From contig MCGO01000035.1 in assembly GCA_002104985.1 (NCBI GenBank), positions 62,001-126,000 of the forward strand: a DNA stretch of 64,000 nucleotides. The letters run 5' to 3'. This DNA comes from Rhizoclosmatium globosum (taxonomy: Eukaryota > Chytridiomycota > Chytridiomycetes > Chytridiales > Chytriomycetaceae). The position numbers were made by a program, and so were the translations under genes. The notes below the pieces were generated by a model. It was not told the DNA's origin, ran no database searches, and was given only the letters and a program-made list of their open reading frames with translations. Of the stretch, positions 46,322 to 58,065 are shown in pieces (position 1 is the first letter of the stretch; every line of letters begins with the position of its first letter).

Positions 46322-46555
46322 AAAAGAAACAATACGCGAGAATTTAATAAAACGCATTTTTACAAGTACGATTCTGTCAGTTACAACAAGATGACGAATT
46401 TGCAAAGTTTTGACAAAGATGTCGCCTAAAGCACTTTGTGACATAACCCCATGATTTAAAACTTCTTCTGACGAGTTAAGCAAGAAACAGACACAGAAAT
46501 CTACACGTTTCTACTTTACTTTATTATTACTATTGTCAAACACCAAAAATCTAGT

Positions 46556-48474
46556 TTAAGCAAGCTTCACGTTGAAGGTAAATTCAACACACTTGACATA
46601 TTGATCGTAGTTTGGTCCATCCATCAATGCATTGAAGTTGGTCTGGTAAGTAACCAACTGACAAACACCCTGAGTCAAGTACGATCCAGTCCAGTACATT
46701 CCAGTCTGGGCAGCCGAGCCACTGGTATCAAATGGAGACATTCCAGAACACTTGAAGCTCTCCTTGCTGGTGTCAAGACCCATGTCAGCAGCAAAACTCT
46801 GGTAGTAACTAATTCTGTTGCTCGCAGCGTTTGAAAGCGATCCGCCAGCACACTCTCCGTTAATGATTTGGATAGTGGATGGGAAATCGTTGGTACGTCC
46901 GGCAGCAATGTCTGCAGCATTTGGAATCCACGAACCATCCATAACTCCCAACATTGATGGCTTTGGTGGCTGGGGGTAAATAAAGAAGAAAATGGCAGAA
47001 GCCAAATTCAACCAAGTGTCCGCAACTTGCTCTGGAGCATTGAGAAGGACAGTTGGGTCTCCATTGAAGATGACCTCGGAAAATGGTCCATAGTTGAACG
47101 AGTCTGTCAATAATACTTGAGTCAAAGGTATTCAGAAGTGAAAGGAAAATAACTCACAGGAAAGCTGATGAGCACCACGGCCAAAGTATGCCTTGTATCC
47201 GTTATTTGGTCCAGCTCCACATGGGAACACCTTGTTGAAAGCTGGGTTTCCACAGTCGTTGTTGTAGTAGCATCCACTAATGGTGTTGTTCTCTGTACAG
47301 CTCAACTCGCGTAGGTACGCCAAAGACTGACGCCATTCAGGAATTGGAATCAGTTGGCTGTGCAATCCGGTCTCTTGAGCAAAGTGGGCAAACATTGTGG
47401 AAAGCAACCGCTTGCAGATCGCGTCGGAATCCTTGCCTGGGTAAGTGTCACAGAAACCGGCGAACCAGCCAACAGACTTCAAGAAGTTGGCATACGTGTA
47501 TGCAGGATCAGCTTGGGAGAAGTAAAAGTCCCATTTGGCGGGAGTCAAGATTCTCTCGACACGCTTCACGTTGTCTGGGTTACTGGCAGCACCTGGAGCA
47601 ATAGCATTTACGTTCGTGTTGGTGCGGACTGCCTGCTTCAGGTACTGAAGAGTCGCATCTGTAGACAAAGAAGCAGCATAAGCTCGGTGTTGGGCAAGAG
47701 TAGAAGGCACAGGAGGTGGACCGTTGGGGTTAGATGGCGGGGTTTGTGTTGGATCACAGGCTCCCAAAGAAGTCCATCCTCCATCTGCATTTGTGGCGGG
47801 ACTGGCTCCAGCATTCTCGTACCTTTACATGAGGCATAAAATTTAGTGTGTTGCTCCTGAATGAAACCAAATCTTACCATTTCGCTTGGTAGTTCACATT
47901 ATTCAACGCAACCTGGGAATTTACAGCATAAGCTTGACCTGAACTCCATGTAACAAAACATGCAGGCAGACCGGAACCACTGGACGCGCTTGTAGTAGTT
48001 TTCACAGGGACTACAGCAGTCGTTGAGGCGATTGTAGATGTAGTACTTGTGGTAGTTGTGGAAGATTTCACAGCTGCTTGAGTGGTTGTTTTAACTACCG
48101 CCGCAGTCGTTGTTGTGGTTGTGGTCGTGGTGGTGGTGTAGTGGTAGAGGTGCTTGTCTTTTGAACAGCAGCTGTTGTCTTGGGCAATACAGTTGTAGTT
48201 GGAGCGGGTGCTTGGCCTGTAAGACAGCCAAACCCAGCAGTAGCATCCACAGAGCAGTAAGTTCCCGTTGAACAGGTGCGAGAGTCACCCATGCGGCGTT
48301 AGCACACTGCTGTAAGCTCTTTATATTGCAGAATGTTAATGACAACTGAATAGAACACGACAGACAAACCTGGCCAGAGCATCTGTAGCCATCAACACAA
48401 GCTTGACGACGATCAATTGGACTGGCAGAGACGGTAATAGCCCCTACAAAGGCAAGAACAGCTGCTGTTTTCAT
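46556..48474 (-). CDS. secreted GH19 chitinase with N-terminal CBM19-like and CBM5/12-like modules (copy A)
   Basis: Exons 48474-48370, 48318-47878, 47822-47158 and 47103-46556, about 586 aa. Signal peptide MKTAAVLAFVGAITVSAS. A CBM19-like Cys module follows (CVDGYRCSGQ, QQCANAAWVT, CSTGTYCS), then a Thr linker, a CBM5/12-like module (NNVNYQAKWYENAGASP...GGWTSLGAC) and the GH19 domain: MFAHFAQETGLHSQ with the catalytic Glu, YYNNDCGNPAFN, YFGRGAHQLS and NYGPFSEVIFNGDP. It should cleave chitin by the inverting GH19 mechanism outside the cell. Two single-base losses shift exon 2, near 48277 (CC where the Cys frame needs CCC) and near 48139 in the Thr linker. The catalytic exons are intact. Confidence 0.88.
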
Positions 48475-48765
48475 TGAGTGTTTAAGAGTAAAGTGGAGAA
48501 TCTGACTGAAAGCAGCTCCTATTTAAAGACCGTGAAGTTGGACGGTCAGATGATTCACCATGTGACCATCAACGTGATGGCGGAGATGAAAGCAGTAATT
48601 GAAATTTTTTATGCTTTCCAAGATTGGGTGGCGTGGAGAGCCACCTGGCAAAAAAACGGATGCTCCAACTCTTCTTCTTTTATTATTATTTGTTACTCAG
48701 GAAGGAAATCATAGACAACGCACTCTTCGCAGACCATTGGTCTTCTACCTCAAACACTCTACAAT
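48475..48765. other. spacer between the two GH19 genes
   Basis: About 290 bp holding the promoter of copy A and the 3' flank of copy B. No gene seen. Confidence 0.4.
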
Positions 48766-50606
48766 TTACGCCAACGTAATTCCATATGTTGTAGTGACAC
48801 ACTTGACGTACTGGTCATAGTTTGGCCCATCCATCAAAGCATTGAAGTTTGTTTGGTAAGTAACCAACTGACACTGGTTAGCAGTCTGGTAATCACCAGT
48901 CCAGTAAAGCCCAGTTTGAGCAGCAGAACTACTGGAATCAAATGGAGCCATTCCAGAACACTTGAAGCTCTCCTTGCTGGTGTCAAGACCCATGTCAGCA
49001 GCAAAACTCTGGTAGTAACTAATTCTGTTGCTCGCAGCGTTTGAAAGCGATCCGCCAGCACACTCTCCGTTAATGATTTGGATAGTGGATGGGAAATCGT
49101 TGGTACGTCCGGCAGCAATGTCTGCAGCATTTGGAACCCAAGAACCGTCCATAACTCCCAACATTGATGGCTTTGGTGGCTGGGGGTAAATAAAGAAGAA
49201 AATGGCAGAAGCCAAGTTCAACCAGGTATCCGCAACTTGCGCTGGAGCGTTAAGAAGGACAGTTGGGTCTCCATTGAACATGACCTCAGAGAAGGGACCG
49301 TAGTTGAACGAGTCTAATAAAAGAAAGCATTAGCACACAATAACTGCGGAGGATTTCACTCACAAGAAAGCTGGTGAGCACCGCGGCCAAAATACGCCAT
49401 GTACCCGTTGTTTGGTCCAGCCCCACAGGGGAACACCTTGTTGAAAGCTGGATTGGTACAATCGTTGTTGTAGTAACAACCACTGATCGTTGCCGTCTCT
49501 GTACAAGTCAGCTCGCGCAAATACGCCAACGCTTGACGCCATTCAGGAATTGGAATCAGTTGGCTGTGCAATCCGGTCTCTTGAGCAAAGTGGGCAAACA
49601 TTGTGGAAAGCAACCGCTTGCAGATCGCGTCGGAATCCTTGCCTGGGTAAGTGTCACAGAAACCGGCAACCAGCCAACAGACTTCAAGAAGTTGGCATAC
49701 GTGTATGCAGGATCAGCTTGGGAGAAGTAAAAGTCCCATTTGGCGGGAGTCAAGATTCTCTCGACACGCTTCACGTTGTCTGGGTTACTGGCAGCTCCTG
49801 GAGCAATAGCATTTACGTTCGTGTTGGTGCGGACTGCCTGCTTCAGGTACTGAAGGATAGATCTGTGGACTGGAAGCAGCGTAGCTCGAGCTTGAGCGAG
49901 GTTGGTGGCGACTGGAGGTGGACCACTTGGGTTTGTTGGAACAGGCTGGGAAGAATCACACGCTCCTTGAGAAGCCCAACCGCCATCAGTGTTGGTGGCA
50001 GGACTAGCGCCAGCATTCTCGTACCACTTGGACTGGTAATTGATGTTGTTCAACGAAACGGTGGATCCACCTGGGTAGCTTGTTCCGGAACTCCATGGAC
50101 CGTAGCAACCTGGAAGACCACTTGAGCTCGTAGTAGTTGTTTGAACAACTGGAGCTGTCGTAGTCTTGATAACAGAAGTCACTGGTGCGACGGTGGTTGT
50201 TGTTGTGGTAGTCGTGGTAGTTGTGGTAGAAGTCTTTTGCACAGCAGTAGTTGTAGATTTGACAGCAGGAGCTGTAGTAACTGTTGTTTTTGGAGCGGCA
50301 GTCGTGGCAGATGTCTTTACCGCAGCAGTTGTGGTGGGTGCAGGCGGATTTCCTGGAAGACAACCATAACCAGCATTTGGATCAGCAGAGCAGTGGAATC
50401 CACTTCCACAAGTTGCCATTGTTACCCAAGAACCGTTCGCACATTGTTGAAGGCTCTGAGAGTCATTCCAGGTGTCAGTGCCAACGTAACAGCAAGTGAC
50501 AGAAAACTTGATTACAAACCTGTCCGGAACACTGATATCCGCTGGTACAGCTTTGAGCAGATGCCGAAACAGCCAACACGCTGGCAACAATCGCAGTAAA
50601 GAGCAT
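48766..50606 (-). CDS. secreted GH19 chitinase, tandem paralogue (copy B)
   Basis: Exons 50606-50520, 50455-49364 and 49313-48766, about 575 aa. Signal peptide MLFTAIVASVLAVSASA, CBM19-like module (CTSGYQCSGQ, CANGSWVTMATCGSGFHCS), Thr linker, CBM5/12-like module (NNINYQSKWYENAGASP), then GH19 with FAQETGLHSQ, YYNNDC, YFGRGAHQLS and FNYGPFSEV. It is nearly identical to copy A from the catalytic start onward. Copy A has a 55-nt intron after the KW of the CBM5/12-like module; copy B has none there. Compared directly with copy A, one G is missing near 49668 (CCGGCAACC against CCGGCGAACC at 47457-47466), shifting the frame just before the catalytic Glu. Confidence 0.88.
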
Positions 50607-50979
50607 TTTTGGATTGTTCAGTTTAGTTGCACTTCTGGTTTTGGGAACTCTTGCCATTTATGCGATTCCTGAGGACAAAGCGACATCACGACTGCCTTGT
50701 GATCGCATCACGTGGCTGTCGTGACTCAATCTCGAAATTGATTTTTTGATGAAATTTATTCGAGACTTGTGTGGACACAGATGCAGTAAGTAAAGAAGGA
50801 AAGTTGTTACAGTCGTGCATGGCGCAGTTGTGACATTGAGGTGGCGTTGCGGCTTGAGCTCAACATCATGTTGTTCACAAGACCAAAACGTGAACAGCTT
50901 TTGCTTATGTCACCCGAAAAAAGGAAAGTATAGAAATGTTATACTTTTATTTTCCCCCTCATACGAAGAATGGTCCTAA
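50607..50979. other. intergenic stretch upstream of GH19 copy B
   Basis: 5' flank of GH19 copy B and 3' flank of anthranilate synthase. Nothing recognised. Confidence 0.4.
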
Positions 50980-53152
50980 TTAAAACCCATTTTGCTTCTG
51001 TGACTCCAACACCTCCCTCTCAGCATCCTCAATCGCTTTCACATTTCCACGCAACTTGTTCACAGTCTCCTCCCATTCACTTGTTGGGACTGAGTCAAAT
51101 ACAATACCCGCACCAGCTTGGCAGTGAACGTGTCCATCCTTGAAAATCATACTACGAATTGCAATACATGTGTCTAAGTTGTTTGAGTATGAGAACCAGC
51201 CAACAGAACCAGCGTAAATTCCACGCTTCTCTCCTTCAAGTTCTGAAATAATCTGCATAGCGCGGATCTTGGGAGCTCCGGAAACGGTTCCAGCAGGGAA
51301 AATGGAACGGAAAGCGTCGTACATTGTCTTGCCCTTTCGGAGTGTTCCGCTGACGTGACTGACAATGTGCATGACGTGCGAATATCGCTCAATGTGCCTA
51401 AGGAAAAAGTTTTGGTGAGATTCCAGAATTACTTCAAACGGATGGGCAGGAGTATTGTTTTACAATCTTATATGGCCGAACCTCGCACTAGATCCCCTTC
51501 ATTACAATTCTCTTGAAGTGTTCGCTGCACTCGCTCCAGACACACGCTCCTGCATTGGAGTTCTTCTGAAATTGATTACTGCACTCACTCCCAAGATTCG
51601 TCGCATTCTCAATGTTAGTTCGCAGCACTCACTCTCACACTCAATCCAAAGCTTGTACTCAAAAAACACTCCTTCGCTGCGCTCAGTCTGCATGCTACGC
51701 TACTCTCACACCCATTTCAGAAAATAATCTCAGTCGCAATGCTAAACTCAGCCTTAGGCTACGCTACTTTCAATCGTATGCTACTCTCAATCGCACGCTA
51801 CACTCAGTCACACTTTTTTTACAGCAGCACTTACATCAAAGAATCAACAGACACAGTGGCCGGATCACAGATACGATGAACATCATTACGGCCAAGATCA
51901 ACAAGCATGACATGTTCACTACGTTCCTTCATATCCTCCAACAAATCTTGAGCAAGAGCATCATCGAGTTCCTGAGTGGCGCCTCTTTTGCGGGTACCAG
52001 CAATGGGATGGGTGTAGACCGTACCATCTTGAACCTTGACGAGCATTTCCGGGGAAGCGCCTACGAGTTGGAACGAGCCGAGGTGCATGTAGAACATGTA
52101 GGGGGAAGGGTTGATGGATCTAAGTTTGCGGTACGCGTTGAAAGAGTGAAGGTCAGTTTTTTTGGTGACACGTTGGGAGGGAACGGCCTGGATGACGTCG
52201 CCTGACTGGATGTAGTCTTTGAGGGAGTAACAAAGTGTTCGTATTTTTGTTGGCCCGTGTTAGAGACAGCTTCCGCGTTGAGGGTGGTGATTGGTTTTTG
52301 GGGAGGGAGGGGGGTGTTTGGGTTTGTGAGGAGTTGGATGACACGGTTGATTTCTCCGCATGCACGGTTGTATTCAGCCTCGATTTGTTGCTGGGAGATT
52401 GTACTTGGGGATAGGGCAGTTGTGAAGTGGGAGAGGACTTGTATTTTCTGATACAGGTGGTCAAAGACGACGAGGGTGTCGGCAAACATGAAGATGGCAT
52501 CAGGAATTTGGAGAGGGTCCTTGAGATTGAGGTGATCGGGGACGGCCTTTCGTTCAAAGTACTTGACGCAGTCGTAAGCGATGTAACCAACTGCACCACC
52601 TAGCAAGGATGTAAGCAACTACTACTACTCCTACTCCTCCTAGAGATAACTACTAATACGCACCAGTCACACTATGGGCACCAGGCACACTCGCCAGTCT
52701 GATCGAATCCAGTCTCTTTTCAACGACCGCCAACGGATCCTCCCCACGCACATCCACCACATCTTCTGGCGCACAACCAAGAATCGAAAAGCGGCCAATC
52801 TTCTCGCCACCCGCAACAGACTCAAACAGGAACGAGAACGCCGCCTCGCCGCCAGTCAACTTCAGAAACGCCGACACGGGCGTCAAAAGATCAGACGAGA
52901 TTGTCGCAAACAGTGGCACTTTGACGGTCTTGCCCGTCGCATGTGTGGCGGCGAGGTGTCCGGCGATGCTCGAGAGTGGTGGCTGGATCTGGTTGTTGTT
53001 GTTGTTCGGCCATTGGTTTTGCGGATGATTCACTTGCTTCACAGGATGAATAGAATGATGCAATTTCAAAAAGAGCTGATTAGACAAAAACTAGATGAAA
53101 AAGTAAAAAAAGAGCATAAACTTACAAGGAAGTCTTGTTCAAATGAATGCAT
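50980..53152 (-). CDS. anthranilate synthase component I (TrpE/Trp2)
   Basis: Exons 53152-53126, 53075-52664, 52599-51835 and 51397-50980, 540 aa after allowing one missing base. N-terminal part: [21 protein letters not shown], then [19 protein letters not shown], the Trp feedback region. Then [88 protein letters not shown] and [13 protein letters not shown], the chorismate-binding core. It makes anthranilate from chorismate with a glutaminase partner in tryptophan synthesis. Near 52230 the frame shifts by one, fitting a lost T (FVYSLKDY expected). The intron 51398-51834 is 437 nt and repeat-rich. The small first exon (MHSFEQDFL) is the least sure part. Confidence 0.92.
51398..51834. repeat. 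repeat-rich long intron of anthranilate synthase
   Basis: The right two thirds (about 51600-51820) carry short imperfect repeats of CGCTACTCTCAATCGCATGC-like and CACTCACTCTCACACTC-like strings. They resemble, in composition and style, the COX15 intron at 14703-15328. Confidence 0.5.
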
Positions 53153-53398
53153 GGAGGTTTGTCTTTCGAATTTGTTTACTTCTTGGGCAGATTGGGTAGT
53201 AGTTTGTAGTAACTTCACAGCAAACTGCCAAATACACATTCCTTTTTCACTCTGACAGTCGAACTTAAATAAAGAGCCGAAAATCATCCAGTTCTGCCTC
53301 TCCCTTCTTTGACAGTAAAAGAAAAGGGGAAAGCCGACGGGCCACCCTCAATTTTTCCAATTTAACCTTGAGACATCAAACGTGCAAACAAACGAGGA

Positions 53399-54820
53399 AT
53401 GGTTTCCAGCTCTATCCAAAGGGAGCTTGTGCCAGAAGAAGCCTGGAACACGACAAGGCTCTTTGAATACGGTGTCAGTCTTCCAATCTGCTGCGTTGGT
53501 GTCCTCCTGAATGGCTCAATCATCTTCATGATCCTGCGTAACAGAGCTACCCTTCTGACTCAGCGGTATGTACCACACTAGTTCTACATCTGGCCATGAG
53601 ACCACTACCGTCCTTGTCCCTCTTGTTTCTTGCTTCTCTCCCCCAATCTTGCCTGTCTGAGTCTGACCCTAATGTTGCACACAGCATCGACTTTATCTAT
53701 ACCACCTTGCTCACCTTTTGCTTCTTTTGGTCGTCTGCATATACCGCAAAGTACATTGCATTTCCCGTATGGAACCAGGTCGAAACGAACCCAGACTCTA
53801 TGAATCAGTTCCTTGCCGCCTTGAGTACTATTCCTGTCTCGCTCATGATTTCGGTGTGTCTTCATTTTTGCTTTGCGACTGTATTTCTGGACATCAGTCA
53901 ACTTCAGTCTATTGTTGGATGGAGTAGGCTGATACGATTGGAGTCTGGGTTGATTAAATAGATTGAGTGGTACTTGCAGAAACAGACGGACTCAACGAAG
54001 CAACACAAGGAATCACATGTTGGGTGTTAACTGGTTTATCAATGAGCTCAGCGCGATGTGCTTTGAGATTTGCAATCAAGCCCTATTGCTCCACTGTACT
54101 AAACGTAACTGAGAAACAGACAAACGTATTACTTGCTATGGAACGATACTGCATCATCCGAGAGATTCCCTGGTCTAAATGCAAATATTACTTTTTCGCA
54201 AGCATTTCCTTTTCCACAACGCTTATAATAATTTATCTATCCATTTTCACAACATCCGTAAGTCTATGCTAACTCACCTTTCTTCAATATTTGCGATTTC
54301 TAACCCAATGACCTTTCTTTCGTCTGATACACAGACTTGCTCCAACGGAGTCTTTCCCGACGCAAAACCCCAAATGTACATCTGGATCCTAACAAACTCC
54401 ATCGGCTTCATAACAGGCTTCGGAGCAATCATATACTGCTACACAGCAACCTACAAATTCATCAAACGTCGCATCTCCGAAACCCTCGCAGACCACCACG
54501 TAGACCAAGTCCGTGTCCTCCTCCAACGAAAAGTCCTTCGAAACTCGATTCTAATGACGATCGGTGTGTTGATCTGTTATATCCCGGAGAGTATCGCAAT
54601 GGGATTCATGAGCGCGAAAGTGTTACGGAGGGATACAGTTGTTGGGGCGGTTTTAATTGCGATTTCGTATGCTTCCATGTTGGCGGATACGATCGTGACG
54701 CCGTGTTTGATTTTGTACTTTTCGGCGCCGTTGCGAGATGCGTTTTGCTTTTGGAAGCAGAGGGAGAAGGATGAGGATGAGTGGGGGGTTCGGTATGATG
54801 ATGATTTGTTGCGGCATTGA
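53399..54820 (+). CDS. seven-transmembrane receptor, rhodopsin-like (array member 1)
   Basis: Exons 53399-53565, 53685-53853, 54120-54257 and 54335-54820 (960 nt, 319 aa). Seven hydrophobic segments: GVSLPICCVGVLLNGSIIFMI (TM1 with a conserved-type Asn), IYTTLLTFCFFW (TM2), NVLLAMERYCIIR (TM3 ending in an ERY triad), FASISFSTTLIIIYL (TM4), ILTNSIGFITGFGAIIYCY (TM5), SILMTIGVLICYIPES (TM6) and DTIVTPCLILYF (TM7, in the place of NPxxY). The layout and E-R-Y motif fit class A-like G-protein-coupled receptors. The ligand is unknown and retinal use is unlikely, since no Lys is seen in TM7. First of three tandem paralogues. The 266-nt second intron is unusually long and absent from member 2. Confidence 0.8.
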
Positions 54821-55060
54821 GTCTTGTTTGTTTTTTTTCTTTTGGTTTGGAGGGAATGGTTGAGTGGGGTTTGATTTTTGTGTAAATGATTTCCAGTTAG
54901 ATAAGTATAGTAGCCGATATTTGGAAAATAGTAGTACAGTAAATTTTAGAATACACGTGTTGCTTTCCCTCCATCCTTTTCTGTCAAGATAACGGAGGCG
55001 AATTTGTGCGGCTCTCCCACATGATTGCCGAGACCAATTAAAAGTTGCACAAAAAACAGG

Positions 55061-56067
55061 ATGGACACACAAACCGTCTCGAACATCATTCAATGGTCCG
55101 TCACCTTCCCAATCGGCGTATGCGGAATCATCCTAAACCTCTTCCTCCTCGTCATCGTAATCCTCAACCGCAAGACCCTCCTCTCCTCACGGTAAAATTA
55201 CCTTATCTCTCCCACACCAACCACCAAAACCTAAACCCTCATTACTTCACACTTCCAGAATCGACCAGATCTACACCTTACTACTCACTCTCTGCCTCAC
55301 CTGGTCAACCCTCAGTTCCACGAAACTCCTCGTGTGGGGAACTGGATACGGAACCGTCCTGAACCAGCTTAACGCAGCCGGCAGCTCGTTACCAGTGTGC
55401 ACAATCATTGGCGCTAACTGTCTCCTCGCGATGGAGCGGTACGCGATCGTGAGGGATGCAGCGTGGGTGAAGATGCGGTGGCTGTTTCTAGGGGTGATTG
55501 TGTTGACAACGGGGGTGTTTGGCGCGATGGTGTTTTCGTTTGCTACTTCGGTGAGTTTTTTGGGGTTTTTTATTGGTTAGGCTGACGAAGTTGGGGATAT
55601 TTTAGCCGTGTTCTAATGGGATATACCCGGACTATATGTTGCAACGATGGGTTTGGGTGGTTTCTGCGGCGGTAGGCTTTCTTGGGGGCTTTCCGATCAT
55701 TGTGGTTTCGTATTCCTTGGCATATGTGCATATGAGGCAGCAACTAGATAAGGCGGCTGCGAACCATCATGTTAATGTTATTCGAATGGCGGTACAGCGA
55801 AAGGTCTTGCGCAATTCTATTATCATGAGCATCGGAGTTATCGGGTGTTATTTGCCAGCGTGGTTGGTCATTGCGTTGGTGGCAGGGGGTGCTTTCCAAG
55901 GAGATCTGACGGTTACTGTTGTGACGCAATTGGCGTTTGCTATGATGTTGGGTGATGTGCTGTTGACTCCTTGTTTAGTGTTACACTTTTCGATGGCTTT
56001 GCGGACGGCAGTGTTGAGAACATTCGGAAGACGTCTTGAAGAAGATGAAGAGTTTGTTATGTTGTAA
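55061..56067 (+). CDS. seven-transmembrane receptor, rhodopsin-like (array member 2)
   Basis: Exons 55061-55191, 55259-55550 and 55606-56067 (885 nt, 294 aa). TM1 FPIGVCGIILNLFLLVIVIL, TM3 end LLAMERYAIVR, TM5 SAAVGFLGGFPIIVVSYSLA, the loop NHHVNVIRMAVQRKVLRNS also present in member 1 (DHHVDQVRVLLQRKVLRNS), TM6 IIMSIGVIGCYLPAW and TM7 GDVLLTPCLVLHF. Its introns after TM1 and after the Thr-Ser ending TM4 sit at the same positions as in member 1. The extracellular PCSNGIYPD matches TCSNGVFPD. Predicted plasma-membrane sensor; ligand unknown. Confidence 0.8.
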
Positions 56068-56308
56068 ATATAGATAGACATGTATTCAGTACGTTGTGCA
56101 GTTGTTTAAATTGATGGCGGTCGGGACAGAAACAGAGGAGTTTATCACCCCATAATTAGATAGACTGTTAGGTACATGCAAAGCGAAAGATAGGGGCTTT
56201 GATGTGTTTTGGTTATCCCACAACCCTAATTTATGTTAATTGGAGGCTCTCCGATGTCTATCGCAAAAACATCTCTCCAATCTCTCCTTTTAGTTGTACC
56301 AGCTCCAG

Positions 56309-57495
56309 ATGCCAACGTCGCCCGAGACGGACGTCAGCTTCTGGTTTGACTACACGGTCATTATTGGGACGCACTTGATTGGAAGTGTGCTGAATGCTTT
56401 CCTGCTGTGTCTCTATTTGCCGAGGCATATGCACAAAGATCGAATCGACAAGGTCAATTACACCTGTTATATCACCCTGTCCTCCTCAACCTAAGAACAC
56501 TATTAACCTTTCTTGTTGAAACAGATCATCATGTTCTTGCTTGGGGTGTGCTGTGTTTGGTCAACGTTGATGGTGGGCCGTTATCTGTGGGACCTAAATG
56601 GGGGGGACAGCGAAACCTTCAATGCAGCTGTATCAACGATTTCAGTCACATTAATGATTGGAGTAAGTATCCCGGCGTTTGGTGTTGGTAGAGTGAATGC
56701 GGGATGTGTCACTAATGGGCCATAATTAAAAATAGGGAAACACCCAATTGGCCCTTGAACGATACTCCATTTCCCGAGGATTGGATGAAAACATTAGTCG
56801 GCGGTATCTTCAGGCTTCTATGATCTTTACTGCGGCGCTGTGTGTCTCTTTGGCAGCGGTCTACGGAACTTCGGTTTGTTTTCTTGCCTCGGTTTTGGGG
56901 AGCACATGTGCGTGGTGGGCTAATTAGCGAAAACGAACCCCCGTCACAGACAACGAATATCAGCGTAATGCCGGACTCGAAAGCAGACCAAATCCAATTC
57001 ATTGTGTGGCTGATAACAATCAGCGCGGGTTGTCTTGTTGCCTTTCCTGTCATTATATATTGCTATGCGTCCACGTACAGATACCTGTCAGCTCAGCTGC
57101 GTGAAGCAATGTCGAATGTGCGTATTGATAAATGGGAGTCTATGATGCAAAAGCGGCTGCTGTTCAATTCTATTACAATGGCGCTCTCTGTGGTGCTGTG
57201 CTACCTTCCCAACGTTGTTGTGATTGTTCTGTACAGCGCTAAGGTCGTAGATGCGGCGAGTTTAACAGGAAAATGGTTGGCTGTGATTGCATTCTTTGCA
57301 CTTGCTTTAGATGTGAGTTGGCTGCTTACATAATCTGAACTAACCAGTCTCAAGGTTGTTATTACACCGATTTTGATCATGTACTTTATGAATCCAATCA
57401 AGCGTTTCCGATCTGGCGGAATGGAAGATGAAAATGAGGCAGAAGGAGAGTTTGAGCTGGAATCTGAATACAAAAGTTCGTCAGGATGGCATTAG
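56309..57495 (+). CDS. seven-transmembrane receptor, rhodopsin-like (array member 3, divergent)
   Basis: Exons 56309-56452, 56525-56662, 56736-56873, 56950-57312 and 57355-57495 (924 nt, 307 aa). TM1 HLIGSVLNAFLLCLYL, TM2 MFLLGVCCVWSTLMV, TM3 end LALERYSISR, TM5 ITISAGCLVAFPVIIYCYAS, QKRLLFNSITMALSVVLCYLP for the third loop and TM6, and TM7 VVITPILIMYF. It shares the intron after Thr-Ser ending TM4 and has one more in TM7. It lacks the CSNG element of the other two. The acidic C-tail (EDENEAEGEFELESE) recalls the acidic tails of members 1 and 2. Confidence 0.78.
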
Positions 57496-57564
57496 ACTGA
57501 GATATAGAGAGCACATAGAGTTCCTTCATCAATACAGTACATTTTCTATATATATAAAATCAAT

Positions 57565-58065
57565 TCAGTGTATTTTCAATGTGTCGCCCTCAATGTATTT
57601 GATTGCATCAACAACTTCAGCAGGCACATCAGCTCTCTGTTTAGCAACATGATCATATGTGGCGATGAGTGCCGATCCTTCCGCAACAACTTGACCCGAC
57701 ATTTCTGACACGGCCACGTAGTTCTGGATCAACTTGTTTCGAGCGAGAGACTCGGTCTTTGCGGCGAGCCAGAGCGAGTCGTGGTTGTGTAAGTGGTTGA
57801 GTTCAAGACCAACAACCACGGCGACCGAGGCGCGTCCGAGAATGCGGCCAACGCCCTTTCCGCGGATGAACGACGAGTGCGTGGCCGGCGACAGGCGCGG
57901 CCCAACCAGCGATTCAAAGTACGCGAGTCGCGCACTTTCAAAGTGTCGGAGCAGCGACACTGAACTCAGACAACCACTTAAGTCAATGTCGCCTGTCTGG
58001 ATCGGCACTCGTGTGAGGAGGGGGAACGACTGCAGCTTGCCGTGGATGGGTGCCGGTATCCGCAT
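57565..58065 (-). CDS. hotdog-fold thioesterase-like protein
   Basis: Single exon, 166 aa. TRVPIQTGDIDLSGCLSSVSLLRHFESARLAYFESL has the Asp, Gly and helix layout of 4HBT/YbgC-type acyl-CoA thioesterases (usually RxxDxDxxGHxNN). GRASVAVVVGLELNHLHNHDSLWLAAKTESLARNKLIQNYVAVSE is the sheet that completes the fold. The usual His-Asn after the Asp is changed (GCLSS), so activity is uncertain. No signal peptide. The gene is convergent with receptor member 3, their stops only 70 bp apart. Confidence 0.72.
   Translation of the reverse strand: MRIPAPIHGKLQSFPLLTRVPIQTGDIDLSGCLSSVSLLRHFESARLAYFESLVGPRLSPATHSSFIRGKGVGRILGRASVAVVVGLELNHLHNHDSLWLAAKTESLARNKLIQNYVAVSEMSGQVVAEGSALIATYDHVAKQRADVPAEVVDAIKYIEGDTLKIH

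Noticed and set aside
53967..54119. Open stretch DGLNEATQGITCWVLTG upstream of TM3 as an exon of receptor 1
   Set aside because: Members 2 and 3 join TM2 directly to TM3, and skipping this stretch gives an exact phase-0 join. Kept as intron.
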